Assembly: GCF_019375555.1 (NCBI RefSeq) | Contig: NZ_JAHXDN010000002.1 | Span: forward strand, 248,001-312,000 | Length of the DNA: 64,000 nucleotides | Reading direction: 5' to 3' | Source of the DNA: Roseobacter insulae | GTDB lineage: Bacteria > Pseudomonadota > Alphaproteobacteria > Rhodobacterales > Rhodobacteraceae | Shown: piece by piece, positions 18,706 to 28,206 of the stretch | How the letters are laid out: each line of letters begins with the position of its first letter | Numbering within the stretch: position 1 is the stretch's first letter | Position numbers and translations under genes: made by a program | The notes under the pieces: model-generated | The model's database searches: none | What the model was told of the DNA's origin: nothing | Seen by the model: only the letters and a program-made list of their open reading frames with translations

Positions 18706-19626
18706 TTACGCCTTTGGATGCGCCCGTTCGTAGACCTCCATCAGCCGGGCGGTGTCAACGGCCGTATAGGCCTGCGTGGTAGACAGGGATGCATGGCCCA
18801 ATAGTTCCTGTATCGCCCGCAGATCGCCGCCGGCGTCCAGAAGGTGGGTCGCGAAACTGTGGCGCATCGCGTGTGGTGTGGCGGTGGCGGGCAGGCCAAG
18901 CTGCATGCGTGCCCGTGCCATGACCTTTTGGATCGCGCCGGGCGCCAACGGCCCCCCGCGAACGGCGCGGAAAAGCGGCGCCTGTTCCCCCATCGGGTAG
19001 GGGCAGAGCTTCAGATAATCGTCCACGGCTGTCTGGGCCGCCGCGACAACCGGCACGATACGTTCCTTGCCGCCTTTGCCGACGATACGCAGGACGTCAG
19101 GCAGCGGGGCGTCGCCGCCAGTCAAGGCGAGGGCTTCGGATATCCGCAGGCCGCAGCCCCACAGCAGCGTCACCACCGCCACGTCGCGCGCCGATACCCA
19201 TGGCTTGTCGGATTGCATTTCCACGGCGTCAATCAGGTCGCGCGCGGCATCTTCTGCCAGCGGGCGGGGCAGTTTCTTCTGGAATTTCGGGGCGCGCGTC
19301 GACAAAACCGCCGTTGGCTCAAACCCCTCACGCTCGGACAGCCACCGGTAAAACGCTTTGACCGCAGATAGTTTCCGGGCCAGCGACCGCGCACCGATGC
19401 CCGTGCCGCGCGCCTGCGCCATCCATGCCCGCATGTCCGTTACGGTGATGCGGGCGAGGGCGCGCAGCCCCTGCGGCTCCGCCTTATGCTCCGTAATGAA
19501 GGCCAGAAACTCCGACACGTCGCCCTGATAGGCCGTCACGGTGTTTTCCGACGCGCCTTTCAGCGCACGCTGGTGGCTCAACCACGTCTGCAGGGCATCG
19601 CGCGCGGCGGCGCTGATCAGGGTCAT
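18706..19626 (-). CDS. xerC: tyrosine recombinase XerC
   Basis: 306 residues: N-terminal SAM-like core-binding domain (ENTVTAYQGDVSEFLAF) and C-terminal catalytic domain with the R in CGLRISEAL, the HAMRHSFATHLL box, the LGHAS box and the Tyr nucleophile in TTQAYTAVD. XerC works with XerD at dif to resolve chromosome dimers. The start overlaps the stop of the DUF484 gene (ATGA), the same neighbourhood as in enterobacteria. No attachment sites or mobile-element genes are nearby, so this is the housekeeping enzyme. Confidence 0.95.
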   Translation of the reverse strand: MTLISAAARDALQTWLSHQRALKGASENTVTAYQGDVSEFLAFITEHKAEPQGLRALARITVTDMRAWMAQARGTGIGARSLARKLSAVKAFYRWLSEREGFEPTAVLSTRAPKFQKKLPRPLAEDAARDLIDAVEMQSDKPWVSARDVAVVTLLWGCGLRISEALALTGGDAPLPDVLRIVGKGGKERIVPVVAAAQTAVDDYLKLCPYPMGEQAPLFRAVRGGPLAPGAIQKVMARARMQLGLPATATPHAMRHSFATHLLDAGGDLRAIQELLGHASLSTTQAYTAVDTARLMEVYERAHPKA

Positions 19627-20330
19627 GACAGCCAGCGGCGCATCACCCTTTCAAATACGCCGGTGAAAAACACCAGAAGGTCGGTGCCTTGTTGCGGTCC
19701 GAACATATGCGGGTCTTCCGCGCCCAGGACCAACAGGCCGGGCAGGCGTCCCGCGCCGAAATCCAGCCGGAGACAGGCCTCGGATCTGATCCATGCGGAT
19801 TTTTTGCCGTAAATCTCGTCAGGGCCGTCCTGAACCTGCCGCAGGGTGACCTGTCGCGGGCCGCCCGCGCGGTTCAGTGTGATATAGTCATCGACAAATC
19901 CCGGGGCCGCGATCTTCAGCACGTCGCCCAGCGAGTTGAGGACCAGTTCCAGATCGTCCTGCGTGGATTCCAGCACCAGCCTGACAGCATCGACACGCAA
20001 AATCTCCGCCACTTCGCCGCTGAGGTTCTGAAGAAAGCTTTCGAACTCCACCGGGTCGAGCATCCGCAGGATCGCGCGATGGATCTGGTTGGTGCCTGCA
20101 AGATTTTCATACGCGGCGGCGATGACCGACCGGTGCGTGTCTTCCAGCCGGTCCAGCCGCGTTTCCATACGCTCCATGGCGATGCCACGTAAATCGACAA
20201 TATTCGCCCCCATGGAACGTTCGTTGGCAGCAACCAGCGCGTTCATCAGGTCCTTGTCGTTCAGGATAACGTCGGGTTGCGAGATGATCGCCTCTCGCAG
20301 AGCGTCTTCAATTTTTGGATTGCTGCTCAT
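19623..20330 (-). CDS. DUF484 family protein (GAF-like fold)
   Basis: 235 residues. The N-terminus (IEDALREAIISQPDVILNDKDLMNALVAAN) is a helical oligomerisation-like stretch typical of DUF484; the remainder looks like a GAF domain. Function unknown, but its conserved position directly ahead of xerC hints at a link with chromosome dimer resolution or with regulation of xerC. The ATG at 20330 gives the family-length protein. Upstream, an imperfect inverted repeat (GAAGGT/ACCTTC, 20349-20370) lies in its promoter region. Confidence 0.86.
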   Translation of the reverse strand: MSSNPKIEDALREAIISQPDVILNDKDLMNALVAANERSMGANIVDLRGIAMERMETRLDRLEDTHRSVIAAAYENLAGTNQIHRAILRMLDPVEFESFLQNLSGEVAEILRVDAVRLVLESTQDDLELVLNSLGDVLKIAAPGFVDDYITLNRAGGPRQVTLRQVQDGPDEIYGKKSAWIRSEACLRLDFGAGRLPGLLVLGAEDPHMFGPQQGTDLLVFFTGVFERVMRRWLS

Positions 20331-20489
20331 GACATGCTCTTTATTTTTGAAGGTTTATAACACGACCTTCATGCAAAATCTGCCATGAATTTTGTGAAAT
20401 CCGCGCATTGGCGCAGGGTGTTGCCGATGGGTGCCAACACCCCGCAGGATGTTGGCAGAGACCCCGTCCTGTCGCCAGCAGACTGTTTG

Positions 20490-21143
20490 TCAGAGAATGT
20501 TCTGGCCTGTCTTGGCCCAATCAGCCAAGAACTGTTCCAAGCCTTTGTCCGTCAACGGATGGGCCGCCAGTTTCTTGATCACTTCCGGCGGCGCCGTGAT
20601 CACATCGGCACCGATCAACGCAGCTTCCTGTACATGATTGACCGACCGGATCGAGGCCGCGAGTATCTCCGTTTCGAACCCGTAGTTGTCGTAGATGGTG
20701 CGGATGTCCTGAATAAGATCCATGCCGTCAAGGTTGATATCATCAAGCCGGCCAATGAACGGGCTGATGAAGGTCGCGCCGGCCTTGGCGGCCAAAAGTG
20801 CCTGATTGGCTGAGAAGCAGAGTGTCACATTCACCATTTTGCCCTCGCTCGACAACACTTTGCAGGCTTTCAGCCCGTCCCATGTGAGCGGCAGCTTGAC
20901 GGTGATATTTGGAGCGATCTCGGCCAGCTTGCGCCCCTCGGCGATCATTGCTTCGGCTTCCATCGCGACAACCTCGGCGCTGACAGGGCCTTCCACGATG
21001 TCGCAAATCTCTTTGGTGACTTCCAGAATGTCGCGGCCCGATTTCAGGATCAGGGAAGGGTTGGTCGTCACCCCGTCCACCATGCCCAGATCATTAAGCT
21101 CGCTGATCGCCTGAGTGTCGGCTGTGTCGACAAAGAATTTCAT
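20490..21143 (-). CDS. fsa: fructose-6-phosphate aldolase / small transaldolase
   Basis: 217 residues, the short transaldolase (TalC/FSA) form. [10 protein letters not shown] and [15 protein letters not shown] are the N-terminal signature, and the Schiff-base lysine is Lys83 in [40 protein letters not shown] forms the second half of the barrel. The group includes true fructose-6-phosphate aldolases and small transaldolases; sequence alone does not separate them. AAGGAA precedes the ATG at 21143. Divergent from priA. Confidence 0.9.
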   Translation of the reverse strand: MKFFVDTADTQAISELNDLGMVDGVTTNPSLILKSGRDILEVTKEICDIVEGPVSAEVVAMEAEAMIAEGRKLAEIAPNITVKLPLTWDGLKACKVLSSEGKMVNVTLCFSANQALLAAKAGATFISPFIGRLDDINLDGMDLIQDIRTIYDNYGFETEILAASIRSVNHVQEAALIGADVITAPPEVIKKLAAHPLTDKGLEQFLADWAKTGQNIL

Positions 21144-21264
21144 CGGTGCAGTTCCTTTCGAAGATGGATGTGAACGCTAACATGTTTCATTCTTGCGCTT
21201 GGCTTTACCGCATGATCTGCGATGCTTAAACCCTCAATTGCCCAACTTTTTCGGAGCACTCTCG

Positions 21265-23460
21265 TTGAGTCAGCCGCATTTCTACGATTCTGGTGACCTG
21301 ATCGGAGTGCTTACAACGCAGCCATTGGGCCGTGCGCTGGATTATCGCGCACCCGAAGGCGGTTGTCATCTGGGGGCTTTTGTCGAGGTGCCGTTGGGCC
21401 CGCGCAAAGTATTGGGCGTCGTCTGGGGGGCGGGTCAGGGCGATTTCGATCCGGCAAAAATCCGGTCCGTGATCCGGGTGCTGGATGCAGCACCCATGCG
21501 TGCCGAATTGCGTGCTTTTCTGGAGCGCGCCGCCGAATACACGTTGACGCCGATGCCTGCGATGCTGCGTCTGACCACCCGCGCACCCGGGCTGGGCGAT
21601 CCGCCGTCGATGCGCAAGATCTACCGGCGCGGCACCGCTGAGCCGGACAAGATGACCAGTGCGCGGCGCAAGGTTCTGGACGCGTTGGGTGCGTACGGCG
21701 ATCTTGCGTTTACCCTCAGAGAGCTTGCCGAGATGGCCGGGGTCGGGACGTCCGTGGTCAAGGGGTTGGTGGCTCAGGGTGCCGTGGTGGAAGAAGACAG
21801 CCCGCGCGATCTGCCGTTTCCGCGGTTGGACCCGGCGCTGCCCGGCAAGGACCTGACTGCAGATCAGGCCGCAGGTGCCGCGCAACTGGCGCAGGCTGTC
21901 AAATCGGAGAGATACGGAACAACCCTGCTGCGTGGCGTCACCGGGTCGGGCAAGACCGAGGTCTACCTTGAAGCGGTGGCTGCCGCCTTGCGGGCCGGTC
22001 GCCAGGCTCTGGTGTTGTTGCCTGAAATCGCGCTGACCGCTGAATTCCTGACCCGCGTCGAGGAACGCTTTGGCGCAAAACCGGCGGAATGGCATTCCGG
22101 CGCCACGATGACCGAGCGCAGACGCATCTGGCGCATGGTTGGCCAAGGCAATGCGCAGCTTGTGATTGGCGCGCGCTCGGCCCTGTTCCTGCCCTTTCAG
22201 AACCTCGGGCTGATCGTGGTCGATGAAGAGCACGATACCTCCTACAAGCAGGAAGAAGGCGTGCTCTACAATGCGCGGGACATGGCGGTGCTGCGGGCGT
22301 CCATCTGCGGTGCGCAGGTGGTTCTGGCGTCGGCCACGCCCAGTCTCGAAAGCTGGGCCAATGCGCAGGCAGGCAAGTATCAACGGTTGGAACTGACCTC
22401 CCGCTTCGGCCCTGCGGTGATGCCGGAGATGCGGGCGCTGGACATGCGCGCCGAAGGGTTGCCATCGGATCGCTGGATATCCGAGCAACTGAAAGCAGAA
22501 GTCGACGCGCGGCTTGCAGCAGGTGAGCAATCGTTGCTCTTCATTAACCGTCGCGGCTATGCGCCCATCACCCTGTGCCGCGCCTGCGGTCACCAGATCG
22601 GCTGTGATCATTGCGATGCACGCATGGTCGAGCACCGGTTTCTCAAGCGGCTGGTATGCCACCAGTGCGGCGAGACCAAGCCGATGCCGCAGGACTGCCC
22701 GTCATGCGGTGCAGAAGGGCGGCTGGCCCCGGTCGGCCCGGGTGTCGAACGCCTGGGAGAAGAAGCGGCGGCCCTGTTTCCCGACGCCCGGATCGCAACA
22801 TTGAGTTCCGACATGTACGGGTCCGCACGTGCGCTCAAGGCCGAGATCGCCTCGATCGCCGACGGCGCTGCCGATATCATCATCGGCACCCAGTTGGTCG
22901 CCAAGGGCCACAACTTTCCCAAGCTGACGCTGGTCGGGGTCATTGACGCCGATCTCGGCTTGCAGGGTTCGGACTTGCGTGCGGCGGAGCGGACATTCCA
23001 ACTGATGCGGCAGGTTGCGGGCAGGGCCGGACGCGCGGAAAAGCCCGGCGCGGCGCTGTTGCAGACCTACCAGCCGGAGCACCCCGTGATCCGCGCCATT
23101 CTGGCAGGCGACGAAGACCGGTTCTGGGCCGCCGAGGCGCGTGAGCGGGAGGCCGCAGGTGTCCCGCCCTACGGCCGGATGGCGGGCATCATCCTGAGCG
23201 GACCGGACGTGGCCGCCGTCTTTGATGCGGGCAATCTGCTGGCCCGCAAGGACGCGCCGTTGCGCGCCATCGGTGCGCAGGTCTTTGGCCCGGCACCGGC
23301 CCCGATTGCGCGGGTTCGCGGTCGTCATCGCGTGCGGCTGTTGGTCAAGGCAGAAAAATCCGCGCCCTTGCAGGAGGCTCTCGCCCGCTGGGTTGCACAG
23401 GTCCGACTGAAAGGCGACCTGCGCCTCGCCGTCGATATCGATCCGCAGAGCTTTTACTGA
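21265..23460 (+). CDS. priA: primosomal protein N' (replication restart helicase PriA)
   Basis: About 731 residues. The N-terminal 3'-DNA-binding domain begins VLTTQPLGRALDYRAP. The helicase core has Walker A GVTGSGKTEVYLEA and the DEEHD Walker B box. A cysteine-rich zinc insertion follows (LCRACGHQIGCDHC, VCHQCGETKPMPQDCPSCG, eight Cys). PriA reloads the replisome on collapsed forks. The conserved part begins about 24 codons into the open frame; TTG at 21265, about nine bases after GGAG, is the most likely start because no in-frame ATG fits. Confidence 0.95.
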   Translation: MSQPHFYDSGDLIGVLTTQPLGRALDYRAPEGGCHLGAFVEVPLGPRKVLGVVWGAGQGDFDPAKIRSVIRVLDAAPMRAELRAFLERAAEYTLTPMPAMLRLTTRAPGLGDPPSMRKIYRRGTAEPDKMTSARRKVLDALGAYGDLAFTLRELAEMAGVGTSVVKGLVAQGAVVEEDSPRDLPFPRLDPALPGKDLTADQAAGAAQLAQAVKSERYGTTLLRGVTGSGKTEVYLEAVAAALRAGRQALVLLPEIALTAEFLTRVEERFGAKPAEWHSGATMTERRRIWRMVGQGNAQLVIGARSALFLPFQNLGLIVVDEEHDTSYKQEEGVLYNARDMAVLRASICGAQVVLASATPSLESWANAQAGKYQRLELTSRFGPAVMPEMRALDMRAEGLPSDRWISEQLKAEVDARLAAGEQSLLFINRRGYAPITLCRACGHQIGCDHCDARMVEHRFLKRLVCHQCGETKPMPQDCPSCGAEGRLAPVGPGVERLGEEAAALFPDARIATLSSDMYGSARALKAEIASIADGAADIIIGTQLVAKGHNFPKLTLVGVIDADLGLQGSDLRAAERTFQLMRQVAGRAGRAEKPGAALLQTYQPEHPVIRAILAGDEDRFWAAEAREREAAGVPPYGRMAGIILSGPDVAAVFDAGNLLARKDAPLRAIGAQVFGPAPAPIARVRGRHRVRLLVKAEKSAPLQEALARWVAQVRLKGDLRLAVDIDPQSFY

Positions 23461-23563
23461 ACGGCGAGGCAGGACGCGCTTGTCGCGGGGGGCGCAGACT
23501 GCGGACAGTTGCTGTGCGTTTTTGTGCCTCGCCAAAGGTCTGCAAAAGGCATATGGCTGCGGT

Positions 23564-24805
23564 ATGTCTCAGCTCCGCAACATCATGTCTCTGGACAGTG
23601 CCATGGGCCTGCCGCTGTGGCGACGCCCGATAACGCTGCTGTTCCTGATGGCATTTGCAATGCCGATTGCCTTTTTTACATGGTATGCGCTGCTCAATAA
23701 CTTCGTGAAGGAAGTGGCGTCTTTTGACGGCGCGGACATCGGGCTGCTGCATACCATTCGCGAGGTCCCGGGTTTTCTGGCGGTTGGGGTGATCGCGGTC
23801 ATTATCTTCGTGCGCGAGCAGATACTGGGGCTGGTATCCCTGATGCTGCTGGGTGCGGCGACGGCCCTGACGGCACAATTCCCGCAACTGAGCGGCATCC
23901 TGTTGCTGACCTTTCTCAGTTCGGTCGGGTTTCACTACTACGAAACGGTCAATCAGTCCTTGCAACTGCAATGGCTTCCCAAGGACCAGGCGCCGCAAAT
24001 TCTCGGCTGGCTTCTCGCTGCGGGATCGGCGGCTACGTTCATCGTCTATTTCGTCATTATGGTTCTGTGGGAGACGCTGGGGCTGACCTACAACATCGTC
24101 TTCATGGTCGGGGGTGGCCTCACCTGCGCCATCGCGCTTTTCGCGCTTCTGGTCTATCCGCAATTCGAGGCACCGCACCCGCAGATCAAGAGGATGGTGC
24201 TGCGCAGGCGCTACTGGCTTTACTATGCGCTGCAGTTCATGTCGGGCGCGCGGCGGCAGATTTTCATGGTGTTCGCCGGGTTCATGATGGTCGAGAAATT
24301 CGGGTTCGAAGTGCACGAAGTCGTGGGCCTTTATCTGGTCAATCTGGTGATCAACATGTGCGTGGCCCCGTTTCTGGGCAAGATTGTCGCGCGCTTTGGC
24401 GAACGCAATGCGCTGGTGTTCGAATATACCGGTCTGGTCTGCGTGTTTCTGGCCTACGGCGGCGTTTATTTCTTTGACTGGAGCTTTCACGTCGCGGCGT
24501 TTCTATATGTGATCGACCACATGTTCTTTGGTCTCGCGCTGGCGATGAAAACCTATTTCCAGAAGATCGGTGACCCGGGTGATATTGCCCCCACAGCGGC
24601 TGTGGCCTTTACGATAAACCACATTGCTGCGGTCTTTCTGCCCGTCCTTCTGGGGCTGTTGTGGCTGGTATCTCCGGCGGTCGTCTTCCTGCTGGCCGCG
24701 GCAATGGCCGGTGTTTCGCTGACACTGGCCACAATGATCCCGCGACACCCTCAAAAGGGCCACGAAACCATCTTTTCGCGGGCGGTGACGGCAGCGGCGG
24801 AATGA
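23564..24805 (+). CDS. MFS family transporter
   Basis: 413 residues with about 12 hydrophobic segments. After a short cytosolic N-terminus the first segment is ITLLFLMAFAMPIAFFTWYALL; the central loop (HPQIKRMVLRRRYWLYY) separates the two six-helix halves. The substrate cannot be read. Start at 23564 is the first ATG giving a normal N-terminus; 23585 is possible, and the long extension to 23480 is rejected. The stop overlaps the MATE start (ATGA), so the two exporters are translationally coupled. Confidence 0.82.
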   Translation: MSQLRNIMSLDSAMGLPLWRRPITLLFLMAFAMPIAFFTWYALLNNFVKEVASFDGADIGLLHTIREVPGFLAVGVIAVIIFVREQILGLVSLMLLGAATALTAQFPQLSGILLLTFLSSVGFHYYETVNQSLQLQWLPKDQAPQILGWLLAAGSAATFIVYFVIMVLWETLGLTYNIVFMVGGGLTCAIALFALLVYPQFEAPHPQIKRMVLRRRYWLYYALQFMSGARRQIFMVFAGFMMVEKFGFEVHEVVGLYLVNLVINMCVAPFLGKIVARFGERNALVFEYTGLVCVFLAYGGVYFFDWSFHVAAFLYVIDHMFFGLALAMKTYFQKIGDPGDIAPTAAVAFTINHIAAVFLPVLLGLLWLVSPAVVFLLAAAMAGVSLTLATMIPRHPQKGHETIFSRAVTAAAE

Positions 24806-26193
24806 ACGACGCGCGGTTTCTGACGGGCTCCACCATGGGGCATGTGATGCGCATGACGGCCACTGGCGCGATGGGCATTACGTTCGTCTTTCTGGTGGAT
24901 GCCGCAAACCTGCTCTGGATATCGCAACTGGGCGATCAGACCCTTGTGGCGGCAATTGGTTTTGCCTTTGCAATCCAGTTCTTCTCCGTCTCCTCCGGCG
25001 TGGGTCTGATGATTGCGGCAACCGCGCTGATCTCGCGCAGCATCGGTTCGGGTGACCGGGCCGCGGCGCGCCAGCAGGCGGGTGCCGCGGCGGCTATTGC
25101 GGCCTGCATTCAGGCGGGTATTGCGGCCCTGGTGGTGGTGTTTCGGCATGACCTTGTGCATCTGGCCGGGGCATCCGGCGAGACAGCGGCCCTGGCGGCC
25201 CGGTATCTGGGGATCACCATGCCCTCGCTTGTCTTCATGGCGGTGGGCATGATCGCGTCGGGTGCCTTGCGGGCGGAAGGCCTGGGGGCCAAGGCGATGT
25301 ATGTCACGTTGCTGTCCGGTGCGTTGCTGATGGTGCTGGACCCGATCCTGATCTTCTGGCTGCGGTGGGGGCTGGACGGTGCGGCCATCGGGCTTTTTGC
25401 CTTTCGTATCGCCCTTATGGTGCTGGGCCTCTATTTCGCGGCCTATCAGCATCGCCTGATCGCGCTGCCTGATCGTCGGTCGCTCCTGCGGGTTCTGCGC
25501 CCTTACATGCTGGTGGCGATCCCGGCTATTGCCACACAACTGGCAACGCCTGCGGGCAACTACTTCCTGACCATCGTCATGGCCCCCTTTGGCGATGACG
25601 CCGTAGCGGCCTGGGCCGTGATCGGGCGGCTGACCGTGGTGGCTTTTGGCGGCATTTTCGCCCTGTCCGGCGCCATCGGCGGAATCTTCGGCCAGAATTT
25701 CGGCGCGGGCCAGTGCGACAGGCTGCGCACCACCTATCGCGACGCGCTGATATTCTGCCTGATCTACACGCTGGCAACCTGGGCGATATTGCTGCTGGCA
25801 ACGCCCTACGTGGTCGCCGCGTTCGGACTGACCGGGCAGGGGGCCGAGGTGGTGTATGCGTTCTCTACCATTGGCGTTGGCGGGTTCATTTTCGTTGGTG
25901 CGCTCTTTGTCTCTAACGCGGCATTCAACAATCTGGGAAAACCGGGACGCTCGACACTTGTGAACTGGCTGAAGGACGGCGTGCTCAGCTGGCCCACGGC
26001 GGCCTTTCTCGCGACGCTCTACGGCGCACCGGGCGTGATCTACGGACAAGCCGCCGCTAGCGCCCTGATCGGGCTGGTCTCCGCGTTCTGGGGCTGGCGG
26101 TTCGTGCGGGCCTTGCGGCCCATCGCCCCGGAAGCGCTTGACCTTCCACCGCCACGGCCCTACCCGAACCCCGACCGATACCGGAGACGCTGA
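24802..26193 (+). CDS. MATE family multidrug/organic cation exporter
   Basis: 463 residues, about 12 transmembrane segments in two MatE halves. Typical points are GLMIAATALISRSIGSGD (first half) and the corresponding GAIGGIFGQNFGAGQCDRL (second half, the pattern G-x-N-x-G-A-x3-RL). MATE proteins export cationic or aromatic compounds against Na+ or H+. The start overlaps the MFS stop; its stop overlaps the prmA start (TGATG). Confidence 0.9.
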   Translation: MNDARFLTGSTMGHVMRMTATGAMGITFVFLVDAANLLWISQLGDQTLVAAIGFAFAIQFFSVSSGVGLMIAATALISRSIGSGDRAAARQQAGAAAAIAACIQAGIAALVVVFRHDLVHLAGASGETAALAARYLGITMPSLVFMAVGMIASGALRAEGLGAKAMYVTLLSGALLMVLDPILIFWLRWGLDGAAIGLFAFRIALMVLGLYFAAYQHRLIALPDRRSLLRVLRPYMLVAIPAIATQLATPAGNYFLTIVMAPFGDDAVAAWAVIGRLTVVAFGGIFALSGAIGGIFGQNFGAGQCDRLRTTYRDALIFCLIYTLATWAILLLATPYVVAAFGLTGQGAEVVYAFSTIGVGGFIFVGALFVSNAAFNNLGKPGRSTLVNWLKDGVLSWPTAAFLATLYGAPGVIYGQAAASALIGLVSAFWGWRFVRALRPIAPEALDLPPPRPYPNPDRYRRR

Positions 26194-27068
26194 TGCCGAC
26201 CTTCACCGCCCTCACAACCCTGTCTGGCAAGGCTGCGGCCGAGAAGCTGGGGGATGCGCTGGAAAACCTGGAGCCGGAACCCACGGGTATCGGCGTGTTC
26301 GAGGTGGAGGACGGCTCCGGCCTGTGGGAAGTGGGCGGTTACTTCGCGCAAACGCCGGATGAAACGGCCCTTGCGCTTCTGGCGGCTGCCACGGGTGCCA
26401 GACCATTTGTCGTGTCGGAGTTGCCGGAAACCGACTGGGTTGCCCATGTGCGGCGGGAACTCGCGCCGGTCGCGGCGGGGCGTTTTTATGTCTATGGCAG
26501 CCATGATGCCCACAGAGTGCCGGACGGTGTGGCGCCGCTGTTGATCGAAGCGGCAATGGCCTTTGGCACCGGGCATCATGGCACGACCCTTGGGTGTCTG
26601 CAGGCGCTGGACAGGCTGGCGGACACGGGCTTTGTTGGTCGCAACGTCGTGGACATCGGATGTGGCACGGCCGTTCTGGCCATGGCTGCGGCCCGCCTGT
26701 GGCCGCATCCGGTTCTGGCCAGCGACATCGATGAAGTGGCGGTCGAGGTGGCTCGTACGAATGTGAAGGCGAATGGTCTTGAGGGGCGTGTGACCTGCGT
26801 TGAAGCGGCGGGTTTTGATCATCCCGACCTGCTGGCGGCCGGCCCGTTCGATCTGGTTTTCGCCAATATCCTGAAAGGCCCGCTGATTGCCCTGGCACCT
26901 GAAATGGCCAGGCATCTCACACCGGGCGGATATGCGATTCTATCCGGGATACTAAATGAACAGGCCGATGAGATTATCGCCGTTTATGCCGGGGTCGGCA
27001 TCAATCTCATTCACCGCGAAGAGATTGTTGACTGGACGACGCTTACCCTGGGTAGAGATGTGCCTTAA
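26193..27068 (+). CDS. prmA: ribosomal protein L11 methyltransferase
   Basis: 291 residues. N-terminal substrate-recognition part, then a class I methyltransferase domain. The lead-in is AFGTGHHGTTLGCLQAL, the AdoMet glycine loop is VVDIGCGTAVLAMAAA, the acidic loop is ASDIDEVAVEVA, and FANILKGPL is the N-x-x-L-like catalytic signature of PrmA. The enzyme trimethylates Lys and N-terminal amines of L11. Coupled to the MATE gene; no terminator is visible before the next small gene. Confidence 0.94.
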   Translation: MPTFTALTTLSGKAAAEKLGDALENLEPEPTGIGVFEVEDGSGLWEVGGYFAQTPDETALALLAAATGARPFVVSELPETDWVAHVRRELAPVAAGRFYVYGSHDAHRVPDGVAPLLIEAAMAFGTGHHGTTLGCLQALDRLADTGFVGRNVVDIGCGTAVLAMAAARLWPHPVLASDIDEVAVEVARTNVKANGLEGRVTCVEAAGFDHPDLLAAGPFDLVFANILKGPLIALAPEMARHLTPGGYAILSGILNEQADEIIAVYAGVGINLIHREEIVDWTTLTLGRDVP

Positions 27069-27171
27069 TCGCCCAATTTTCGCCACATTTAGCCAAATTT
27101 CCTTGAATTTTACGCATTTTCTAAGCATTTTTGTGGCAATCCGGTGGGGGCCTGATTGTCAGGAGAGTGTG

Positions 27172-27516
27172 ATGTCCGATACATACGCTCAGTTCGAAAA
27201 ACGCGTTGCCGTGGTCAGTGACAAGCACAGAAAGCTTGCGCGCGGTTATGTTGCCCGGATCGGTAAAGACGGCCTGATTACAGTTGAACCAAAGCGCGCG
27301 AAATTTCCGATCCGCCCTCGTGCGGTCGTTGCCGCTGTTGCGGGTGTCCTCATTTTCAAAGCGCTGATGATCGTGACAACCGGCCTGGGTATCTATGAGA
27401 GCAGAATAGAGGCGCTGTCCTCCGGCACGGTTTTCGAGACCGGCGCAGCCTGGGTGATGCAGGCGGATCCTGTCTCGCGCTACATGGCCGAAAACATCGT
27501 GAAGATGTTGCCCTGA
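27172..27516 (+). CDS. small single-span membrane protein of unknown function
   Basis: 114 residues. A basic N-terminal soluble region (EKRVAVVSDKHRKLARGYVARIGKDGLITVEPKRA) is followed by one transmembrane segment (VVAAVAGVLIFKALMIVTTGLGI) and a short tail. AGGAGA sits six bases before the ATG at 27172. I recognise no family. It lies 100 bases after prmA and ends before a strong terminator. Confidence 0.7.
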   Translation: MSDTYAQFEKRVAVVSDKHRKLARGYVARIGKDGLITVEPKRAKFPIRPRAVVAAVAGVLIFKALMIVTTGLGIYESRIEALSSGTVFETGAAWVMQADPVSRYMAENIVKMLP

Positions 27517-27586
27517 ATTTGTACGAACGGCTTCAGCCGCCGTTTGGGTGTGTGAACGAACGTCCCTCCAACGATGTTCAACTGGT

Positions 27587-27626
27587 AAAAAAGCCGCTTC
27601 TCCGAAATTGGGGAAGCGGCTTTTTC
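27587..27626. terminator. bidirectional intrinsic terminator
   Basis: AAAAAGCCGCTTC pairs with GAAGCGGCTTTTT, flanked by an A-run on the left (27587-27592) and a T-run on the right (27621-27625). It therefore has the right form on both strands and lies between the convergent small membrane protein gene (+) and the DUF1127 gene (-). Confidence 0.92.
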
Positions 27627-27656
27627 TTGTCGCGCAGCTGTGAGAAAGGCAGCTGC

Positions 27657-27875
27657 TTAGCGGATGATGTTGCTTTCCGCGACATAGTCGATGTCAGCGC
27701 GGTTGAGTCCGATGTCCAGCAGTTCGCGGTCAGACAGGGATGTCAGGGCGTTGCGGGTCACGCGGGCGTCGTTCCATGCAACGATGGACGCGATTGCGTT
27801 GTTCACGAGGCCGAAGAAACGGCTTACAACAGTTGCAGTGCCGTATGTGGTGCGGGTGGTGTCAAAAATAGCCAT
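27657..27875 (-). CDS. DUF1127 (YjiS-like) small protein
   Basis: 72 residues. The C-terminal half LTSLSDRELLDIGLNRADIDYVAES is the DUF1127 signature (L-x-D-x-x-L-x-D-I-G-L-x-R-x-x-I). Small DUF1127 proteins of alphaproteobacteria can bind RNA and act with small RNAs in stress responses, as shown for CcaF1 of Rhodobacter sphaeroides; this one is unproven. It is followed by the bidirectional terminator. Its 5' region shares the 330-base gap with ruvC. Confidence 0.88.
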   Translation of the reverse strand: MAIFDTTRTTYGTATVVSRFFGLVNNAIASIVAWNDARVTRNALTSLSDRELLDIGLNRADIDYVAESNIIR

Positions 27876-28206
27876 TGTAGCCGTCCTTTATCAAGGTTGT
27901 GAACCGGTCATGCCGGTGTGTGATAGCTGGCAGATAGGACTTGCCCGATTTTTGAGCAAGATGTGAAATTGCATGTTTGATATGCACGCAATGCATGGGT
28001 CGGGTTGTTGGTTAACCCACGGTAAATAAAAAGAATAACAGTGTTTTGATGTGTCGAAAACAGACCTGCTTTCGACGTTTTTGACACATGAGCCAGGCTT
28101 GCGGTGCATCTGAGCTGTTGGCACGTCGAAAAAAGGAAGTCCTTGGCCCATGTTCGCCTTTCGTGCTAATGCGTAAAAAAAGAAACAAATTGTCAGGGCA
28201 GGGCCT
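27876..28206. other. divergent intergenic region, DUF1127 gene / ruvC
   Basis: 331 bases between divergent genes, AT-richer than its surroundings. It must carry the promoters for both sides, but I could not pick clear -35/-10 boxes. It contains a hairpin followed by T's (28053-28081), so an independently transcribed short RNA on the plus strand is possible. Confidence 0.5.
28053..28081 (+). terminator. possible small terminator inside the ruvC upstream region
   Basis: GTCGAAA (28053-28059) pairs with TTTCGAC (28070-28076) around ten bases and is followed by GTTTTT. The shape fits a modest intrinsic terminator reading towards ruvC. Nothing annotated on the plus strand ends here, so if real it would close an unannotated transcript starting after about 27900. 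Confidence 0.35.

Noticed and set aside
18706-19626. Tyrosine recombinase considered as an integrase of a mobile element
   Set aside because: Motifs and the DUF484 neighbour fit housekeeping XerC; no att sites, tRNA gene or phage genes nearby.
20417-20441. GGTGTTG/CAACACC inverted repeat after fsa
   Set aside because: Short stem, 11-base loop and no T-run; not strong enough to call as a terminator.
23345-24490. Long minus-strand frame opposite the MFS gene
   Set aside because: Highly basic, His/Gln/Arg-rich shadow of a membrane-protein gene; no start site or family.
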